NCBI RefSeq assembly: GCF_000935045.1
Contig: NZ_JYKS01000023.1
Coordinates: 248,001 to 312,000, forward strand
DNA: 64,000 bases
From: Pseudomonas sp. 10-1B
GTDB taxonomy: Bacteria > Pseudomonadota > Gammaproteobacteria > Pseudomonadales > Pseudomonadaceae
Direction of reading: 5' to 3'
A program made the translations under genes and the position numbers. The notes beneath the pieces are model-generated. The model was not told where the DNA came from. It worked only from the letters and a program-made list of their open reading frames with translations, and ran no database searches. This document shows, one piece after another, positions 59,771 through 64,000 of this stretch. Position 1 is the stretch's first letter, and each line of letters opens with the position of its first letter.

Positions 59771-60033
59771 TGAAATCTCTTAGCTAGCTAATAGCCTTAC
59801 CGCCTGGTGTTTCCTGTCTACCCAGACAGCTTTGAGCCTGGGTAGCAGCGCTTTGTACACACCCCTCTAGTACAGCCTCTGACGAGTTGGTACGCCTTCT
59901 GCATTGAGCTCTCAGACATCGTGCGGGCACGCTTGTGCGCGCTCCGATCAAAATATTGTATACAATTTTTGTGGCAATCAATTGCAGGAAGTGTCTACAG
60001 TAGCAACACAAAAATAAACAGAGAGCCTGCTCC
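59771..60033. other. Promoter region of the NCS2 permease
   Basis: 263 bp without coding capacity. An inverted repeat CTACCCAG...CTGGGTAG lies at 59818-59845, lacks a U-tract and sits after mapZ. The 3' half is AT-rich and holds the operator-like palindrome at 59955. Confidence 0.6.
59955..59966. promoter_or_regulatory. Palindrome ATTGTATACAAT upstream of NCS2 permease
   Basis: ATTGTATACAAT is a perfect 12-bp palindrome 67 bp before the permease start. T-G-T-A-T-A-C-A cores of this type are common operators of FCD-class GntR regulators, several of which control purine or dicarboxylate use. The regulator is not encoded in this window. Confidence 0.55.
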
Positions 60034-61551
60034 ATGACTACGTCCCCTAGCACGTCTCCCGCCAAGCGCCCCGAGGATGAAAACCTCGGCCTTGGGGCCA
60101 ACCTGGCCTATGGTCTGCAGCATGTGCTGACCATGTATGGGGGAATCGTCGCGGTACCCCTGATCCTGGGGCAGGCCGCGGGTCTGAACGGCGCCGAAAT
60201 CGGCATGCTGATCGCCGCCTCGTTGTTTGCCGGTGGCCTGGCCACCCTGCTACAGACCCTGGGCCTGCCGTTCTTCGGCTGCCAGTTGCCGCTGGTGCAG
60301 GGCGTGTCGTTCGCTGGCGTGGCGACCATGGGTGCAATCCTCAGCAGCGAGGGCGGCGGTGGCTTGCCGGGGGTACTCGGCGCGGTGATGGCGGCATCGC
60401 TGATCGGCTTCCTGATCACTCCGGTGTTCTCGCGCATCACCAAGTTCTTCCCGCCGCTGGTGACTGGCATCGTCATCACCACCATCGGCCTGACCCTGAT
60501 GCCCGTGGCCGCCCGCTGGGTGATGGGCGGCAACAGCGCCTCGCCGGAATTCGGGAGCATGGCCAACATCGGCCTGGCGGCCCTGACCTTCGCCATCGTG
60601 CTGCTGCTGAGCAAGCTGGGCAGCGCCACCATCTCGCGCCTGTCGATCCTGCTGGCCATGGTGGTCGGCACCCTGATCGCCTGGGCGCTGGGCATGACCG
60701 ACTTCAGCAAGGTCACCGAAGGCCCGATGTTCGCCTTCCCCACGCCATTCCACTTCGGCATGCCGGAGTTCCACATCGCCGCGATCCTGTCGATGTGCAT
60801 CGTGATCATGGTGACCCTGGTGGAAACCTCGGCCGATATCCTCGCCGTGGGTGAGATCATCGACACCAAAGTCGACTCCAAGCGCCTGGGCAACGGCCTG
60901 CGCGCCGACATGGCATCGAGCATCCTGGCACCGATCTTCGGCTCGTTCACCCAGAGCGCATTCGCCCAGAACGTCGGCCTGGTGGCCGTGACCGGGGTCA
61001 AGAGCCGCTACGTGGTGGCCACCGGTGGCGTGATCCTGGTGGTGCTCGGCCTGCTGCCGATCATGGGCCGGGTGATTGCCGCGGTACCTACCCCGGTACT
61101 GGGCGGCGCCGGCATCGTGCTGTTCGGCACCGTGGCTGCCAGTGGCATCCGTACCCTGTCCAAGGTCAGCTACAAGAACAACGTCAACCTGATCATCGTC
61201 GCCGCCTCGCTGGGCTTCGGCATGATCCCGATTGCCGCGCCGAACTTCTACCACCACTTCCCGAACTGGTTCGAGACCATCTTCCACTCGGGCATCAGCT
61301 CGGCAGCGATCATGGCCATCCTGCTGAACCTGATCTTCAACCACTTCACCACCGGCAACTCGGAAAACCAGTCGGTGTTCGCTGCAGCCTATGAGCGCAC
61401 CATCCAGTACTCGGACATTTCTGCGCTGCGTGATGGCGATTACTTCAAGGATGGCAAGCTGTTCGATGCCGAAGGGAATGAAGTGCCGATGCTGGAGCTG
61501 GACGAGCATGGCAATGAAACGGTCAGGCGCAGTGCGGTTGCCGAGCATTGA
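60034..61551 (+). CDS. NCS2-family uracil/xanthine permease
   Basis: This 505-residue nucleobase:cation symporter has about 14 helices. It has the N-terminal 'NLAYGLQHVLTMYGGIVAVP' block, the QGVSFAGVATMGAIL helix and the NCS2 signature Q-N-x-G-x-x-x-x-T in FAQNVGLVAVTGVKSRYVVA. The xanthine/urate side of the family usually has this motif. A C-terminal tail of about 45 polar residues is longer than in E. coli xanthine permeases. The exact base is unknown. It is monocistronic with a strong terminator after it. Confidence 0.9.
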   Translation: MTTSPSTSPAKRPEDENLGLGANLAYGLQHVLTMYGGIVAVPLILGQAAGLNGAEIGMLIAASLFAGGLATLLQTLGLPFFGCQLPLVQGVSFAGVATMGAILSSEGGGGLPGVLGAVMAASLIGFLITPVFSRITKFFPPLVTGIVITTIGLTLMPVAARWVMGGNSASPEFGSMANIGLAALTFAIVLLLSKLGSATISRLSILLAMVVGTLIAWALGMTDFSKVTEGPMFAFPTPFHFGMPEFHIAAILSMCIVIMVTLVETSADILAVGEIIDTKVDSKRLGNGLRADMASSILAPIFGSFTQSAFAQNVGLVAVTGVKSRYVVATGGVILVVLGLLPIMGRVIAAVPTPVLGGAGIVLFGTVAASGIRTLSKVSYKNNVNLIIVAASLGFGMIPIAAPNFYHHFPNWFETIFHSGISSAAIMAILLNLIFNHFTTGNSENQSVFAAAYERTIQYSDISALRDGDYFKDGKLFDAEGNEVPMLELDEHGNETVRRSAVAEH

Positions 61552-61572
61552 CCGTTGACTGAGCGGTGAAGT

Positions 61573-61607
61573 GGGGGGCCGATGCGCATCGTCGGCCCCC
61601 TTTTTCG
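61573..61607 (+). terminator. Rho-independent terminator of the permease gene
   Basis: GGGGGCCGA-TGCGCATCG-TCGGCCCCC followed by TTTTTCG forms a 9-bp GC-rich stem with U-tract. Confidence 0.9.
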
Positions 61608-61617
61608 TTTGCCTGTG

Positions 61618-61804
61618 CTGGCCCTATCGCCGGCAAGCCAGCTCCCACAGGAACACCACAGCTTCCGAATCCTGTGCAGTACCTGTGGGAGATTCTATGG
61701 TTTCTGGCAAGGGCACCAGGGTTGCCAGGTGCTCGCCACCGCATCTGTCAGTCCGGATGCAATCCCTGTGGGAGCTGGCTTGCCGGCGATAGGGCCAGCA
61801 CAGG
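61618..61804. repeat. REP cluster, three copies
   Basis: A full left copy, a partial internal copy (GTACCTGTGGGAG) and a full right copy ('GAGCTGGCTTGCCGGCGATA') spread over 187 bp. They separate the permease terminator from the radA 3' end. Confidence 0.82.
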
Positions 61805-61811
61805 CTACAAA

Positions 61812-63182
61812 TTACTCGAACAATGCATCCAGGGCCTGCTCCAGCCGGGTAACGGCAATCACCTGCAACCCCGCCGGCGGCTCTTTCGGCGCATTGCCCT
61901 TGGGCACGATGGCCCGCTTGAAGCCATGCTTGGCCGCTTCCTTCAAGCGCTCCTGGCCACTGGGCACCGGGCGCACCTCGCCCGACAGGCCGATCTCGCC
62001 AAACACCAGCAAACCATGAGCCAGTGGCCGGTTGCGCAAGCTGGACATCACTGCCGCCAGTAGCGCCAGGTCTGAGGCAGTTTCCAGCACCTTCACTCCG
62101 CCCACCACGTTGAGGAACACGTCCTGATCATGGGTCGGAATACCGCCGTGGCGGTGCAGCACCGCCAGCAGCATGGCCAGGCGGTTCTGGTCCAGGCCCA
62201 GGGTCACCCGGCGCGGGTTGGCCAAGTGGCTGTCGTCGACCAGTGCCTGCACCTCCACCAGCATCGGCCGGGTGCCCTCCCAAGTCGCCATCACCACGCT
62301 GCCCGGCACTTCTTCCTGGGTGCGGTTGAGGAAGATCGCCGACGGGTTGGAAACTTCCTTCAGGCCACGGTCGGTCATGCCGAACACGCCCAGCTCGTTG
62401 ACCGCGCCAAAGCGGTTCTTCACCGCCCGCAGCAGACGCAGGCGGCCGTCGGACTCGCCTTCGAAATACAGCACGGTGTCGACCATGTGCTCCAGTACCC
62501 GCGGGCCGGCCAACGAGCCTTCCTTGGTCACGTGGCCGACCAGGAAGATCGCCGTACCGCTCTGCTTGGCGTAGCGCACCAGCAACGCCGTGCTCTCACG
62601 CACCTGGGCCACGCCGCCGGGCGCCGATTGCAACTGCTCGGTGAAGATGGTCTGGATCGAGTCGATCACCATCACCCGCGGCTTTTCCTGGCGCGCCGTG
62701 GCGATGATGGTTTCGATGCAGGTTTCGGTCATCACCTTGAGCTGGTCCTGGGGCAGGCCCAGGCGCCGCGAGCGCATGGCCACCTGCTGCTGGGATTCCT
62801 CGCCGGTGACATACAGCGCCGGCATGCCCACGGCGATGTTGCACAAGGTCTGCAGCAGGATGGTCGACTTGCCGATGCCGGGGTCGCCACCAATCAGCAC
62901 CACCGAGCCATCCACCAGGCCACCGCCCAGCACGCGGTCCAGTTCGGTGCTGCTGGTGGTGAAGCGCGGGATTTCCTCGACGCTGACTTCGGCCAGGGTC
63001 TTGATCTGCGCCTGCTGCCCAGCCCAGCCAGCGCGGCCGCCACTGGGCGCAGCCGCCCCAGCGCTTTCGATCATGGTTTCGACCAGGGTGTTCCAGGCCC
63101 CGCATTCGCCGCACTGGCCGGCCCATTTGGGGAAGGTCGCGCCGCACTCGGTGCAGCCATACAAGCGCTTGGCCTTGGCCAT
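61812..63182 (-). CDS. radA: DNA repair protein RadA
   Basis: This 456-residue RecA-like branch-migration ATPase drives late steps of recombination. It has the four-cysteine zinc finger 'CTECGATFPKWAGQCGECGA' at residues 10-30. Walker A is in IGGDPGIGKSTILLQTLCNI, followed by Walker B, the RadA-specific motif KNRFGAVNELGVFGM and a C-terminal Lon-like domain (GGVKVLETASDLALLAAVMS). The length matches the family. The ATG at 63182 lies after GGAGACCCCATCC. It is divergent from mscL. Confidence 0.96.
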   Translation of the reverse strand: MAKAKRLYGCTECGATFPKWAGQCGECGAWNTLVETMIESAGAAAPSGGRAGWAGQQAQIKTLAEVSVEEIPRFTTSSTELDRVLGGGLVDGSVVLIGGDPGIGKSTILLQTLCNIAVGMPALYVTGEESQQQVAMRSRRLGLPQDQLKVMTETCIETIIATARQEKPRVMVIDSIQTIFTEQLQSAPGGVAQVRESTALLVRYAKQSGTAIFLVGHVTKEGSLAGPRVLEHMVDTVLYFEGESDGRLRLLRAVKNRFGAVNELGVFGMTDRGLKEVSNPSAIFLNRTQEEVPGSVVMATWEGTRPMLVEVQALVDDSHLANPRRVTLGLDQNRLAMLLAVLHRHGGIPTHDQDVFLNVVGGVKVLETASDLALLAAVMSSLRNRPLAHGLLVFGEIGLSGEVRPVPSGQERLKEAAKHGFKRAIVPKGNAPKEPPAGLQVIAVTRLEQALDALFE

Positions 63183-63358
63183 TGGATGGGGTCTCCTGGA
63201 AAAACCGCCATGATAGCCGAGCAGGACGTGTCCCGAACGCTTTGGGATGCGACAAAACTATTCGTTCTAACCGCAGTCAGTAGCCCTGAACACAGCGCAT
63301 GAAGCGTTTTAGTGGATTACACTGCGTTAACCTTACCTTTTGTTACAAGGAACCAAAC

Positions 63359-63778
63359 ATGGGCATGATCAGTGAGTTCAAGGCCTTCGCGGTCAAAGGC
63401 AATGTCGTCGACATGGCGGTCGGTATCATCATCGGCGCGGCCTTCGGCAAGATCGTCTCGTCCTTCGTCGGTGATGTGATAATGCCGCCACTGGGCCTGC
63501 TTATCGGTGGTGTGGACTTCAGCGACCTGGCCATTACCCTGAAGGCTGCCGAAGGTGATGTGCCCGCGGTGGTGCTGGCGTATGGCAAGTTCATCCAGAC
63601 CGTGATCGACTTCGTGATCGTGGCCTTTGCCATCTTCATGGGGGTGAAGGTGATCAACCGCCTGAAGCGCGAAGAAGCCGTGGCGCCGACTGCGCCGCCG
63701 GTGCCTTCTGCCGAAGAGACCTTGCTGAGCGAGATTCGCGATTTGCTCAAGGCGCAGAACCAGAATCGGTTGCCTTGA
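63359..63778 (+). CDS. mscL: Large-conductance mechanosensitive channel MscL
   Basis: This 139-residue pentameric emergency-release channel subunit opens under hypo-osmotic shock. The N-terminal amphipathic helix and TM1 are '[20 protein letters not shown]' and [22 protein letters not shown]2 is near 75-100 ([20 protein letters not shown]), and the C-terminal charged bundle ends EEAVAP...[13 protein letters not shown]. The ATG at 63359 with AAGGAACC upstream is favoured over a frame starting at 63299. It is followed by an unusual inverted heptamer array. Confidence 0.96.
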   Translation: MGMISEFKAFAVKGNVVDMAVGIIIGAAFGKIVSSFVGDVIMPPLGLLIGGVDFSDLAITLKAAEGDVPAVVLAYGKFIQTVIDFVIVAFAIFMGVKVINRLKREEAVAPTAPPVPSAEETLLSEIRDLLKAQNQNRLP

Positions 63779-63787
63779 GGGGCTGAG

Positions 63788-63923
63788 CTGCAAGCTGCAA
63801 GCTGCAAGCTGCAAGAAAAAGCGGATAGGTGATTGGGCTGCTTTTTCTTGTAGCTTGTAGCTTGCAGCTTGCAGCTTGCAGCTTGCAGCTTGCAGCTTGC
63901 AGCTTGCAGCTTGCAGCTTGCAG
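63788..63923. repeat. Inverted heptamer array CTGCAAG x4 / CTTGCAG x9
   Basis: Four tandem CTGCAAG units (63788-63815) are followed by AAAAAGC, a 20-bp spacer, and GCTTTTT. Then come two CTTGTAG units and nine exact CTTGCAG units (63847-63923). The left arm and first half of the right arm can pair into a roughly 35-bp stem, so the RNA would end mscL and the facing gene. The array runs right up to the stop codon of the last gene. Confidence 0.93.
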
Positions 63924-64000
63924 CTACCAGTAATTCTCCACAGCCACCTGCCCCGGCCGCTTGCTCAAGCTCAATTGCAGGTCACGCGCCTTCAGCACCT
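63924..64000 (-). CDS. C-terminal end of an unidentified gene (cut by window edge)
   Basis: The last 25 codons of a minus-strand gene are visible and read (coding sense) 'VLKARDLQLSLSKRPGQVAV' then ENYW and TAG. The stop codon lies directly against the heptamer array. The RPGQVAVENYW ending resembles the end of some flavin or NAD(P)H oxidoreductases, but too little is present to name the protein. Confidence 0.6.
   Translation of the reverse strand, partial: VLKARDLQLSLSKRPGQVAVENYW

Noticed and set aside
59818..59845. CTACCCAG/CTGGGTAG inverted repeat after mapZ as a terminator
   Set aside because: The stem is only 8 bp with a 12-base loop and no U-tract, so I do not list it as a terminator.
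60250..61548. 432-codon open frame antisense to the NCS2 permease
   Set aside because: The product is Asp/His/Gln-rich and reflects the permease's codon usage; no family match is recognised.
63788..63923. Heptamer array considered as a CRISPR array
   Set aside because: The units are 7 bp, directly adjoining and without spacers, and no cas genes are present.

Overview
The window is chromosomal DNA of a fluorescent pseudomonad of the Pseudomonas putida group. The base composition is GC-rich. REP palindromes built on variants of 'GCCGGCAAGCCAGCTCCCACA' recur about twenty times between genes. Several proteins match known P. putida proteins closely, including a short LOV photoreceptor with its catalytic Cys53, HmgABC/HmgR, FabV and MapZ. 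I see no tRNA, rRNA, prophage, insertion sequence or CRISPR array. Most of the sequence is core or near-core genome.

Layout. 0.1-2.2 kb: a drug/metabolite-type transporter divergent from an AraC regulator. 2.3-8.7 kb (minus strand): an iron-uptake block with DUF3649, PepSY membrane protein, DUF3325, ECF sigma factor, FecR-type anti-sigma and a TonB-dependent receptor. 9.0-12.9 kb (plus strand): fecI-fecR-fecA, whose receptor is a clear ferric citrate FecA. The two blocks are divergent, and Fur-box-like sequences lie between them. 13.2-13.5 kb: an HPF/RaiA ribosome-associated protein. 13.6-27.5 kb: a full Flp/Tad pilus locus (flp, cpaB, cpaC, tadZ/cpaE, tadA/cpaF, tadB, tadC, tadD, DUF3613, tadV, tadE, tadG). 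A PAS sensor kinase sits inside it and a stand-alone receiver protein at its edge. 27.6-29.8 kb: DUF3509, psiE, a region of duplicated repeat units around a DUF3077-like remnant, and SOS-boxed yebG. 29.9-31.8 kb: an amino acid dehydrogenase and a SirB1-type protein. 31.8-36.0 kb: the homogentisate pathway hmgABC with its divergent IclR repressor hmgR and a 17-bp palindromic operator. 36.0-40.7 kb: a candidate small RNA with terminator, an SDR enzyme, an alpha/beta hydrolase, lrgA/lrgB and their likely LysR regulator. 40.8-43.4 kb: flavodoxin, then a blue-light module (short LOV protein, unknown protein, class II LitR/CarH-type MerR regulator). 43.6-45.6 kb: a monooxygenase-like membrane protein, folM, DUF1244 and HopJ-like genes. 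45.7-48.0 kb: an alpha/beta hydrolase and fabV. 48.2-52.3 kb: a LysR regulator divergent from an agmatine deiminase, a carbamoylputrescine amidase and a polyamine-type binding protein. 52.5-55.9 kb: PepSY protein, thiolase and an MTHFR-like protein. 55.8-59.2 kb: a btsT/cstA-yjiX-yjiA pyruvate/peptide-uptake operon. 59.4-64.0 kb: mapZ, an NCS2 nucleobase permease, radA, mscL, a striking inverted heptamer array, and the 3' end of one further gene.

The least explained parts are four. First, the light module, with an uncharacterised protein between photoreceptor and regulator. Second, the Tad-locus two-component pair, in which the kinase and a DNA-binding-less receiver flank the locus and TadZ has lost its P-loop. 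Third, the duplicated roughly 165-bp units around the DUF3077 remnant. Fourth, the CTGCAAG/CTTGCAG array that abuts a stop codon at the right end.
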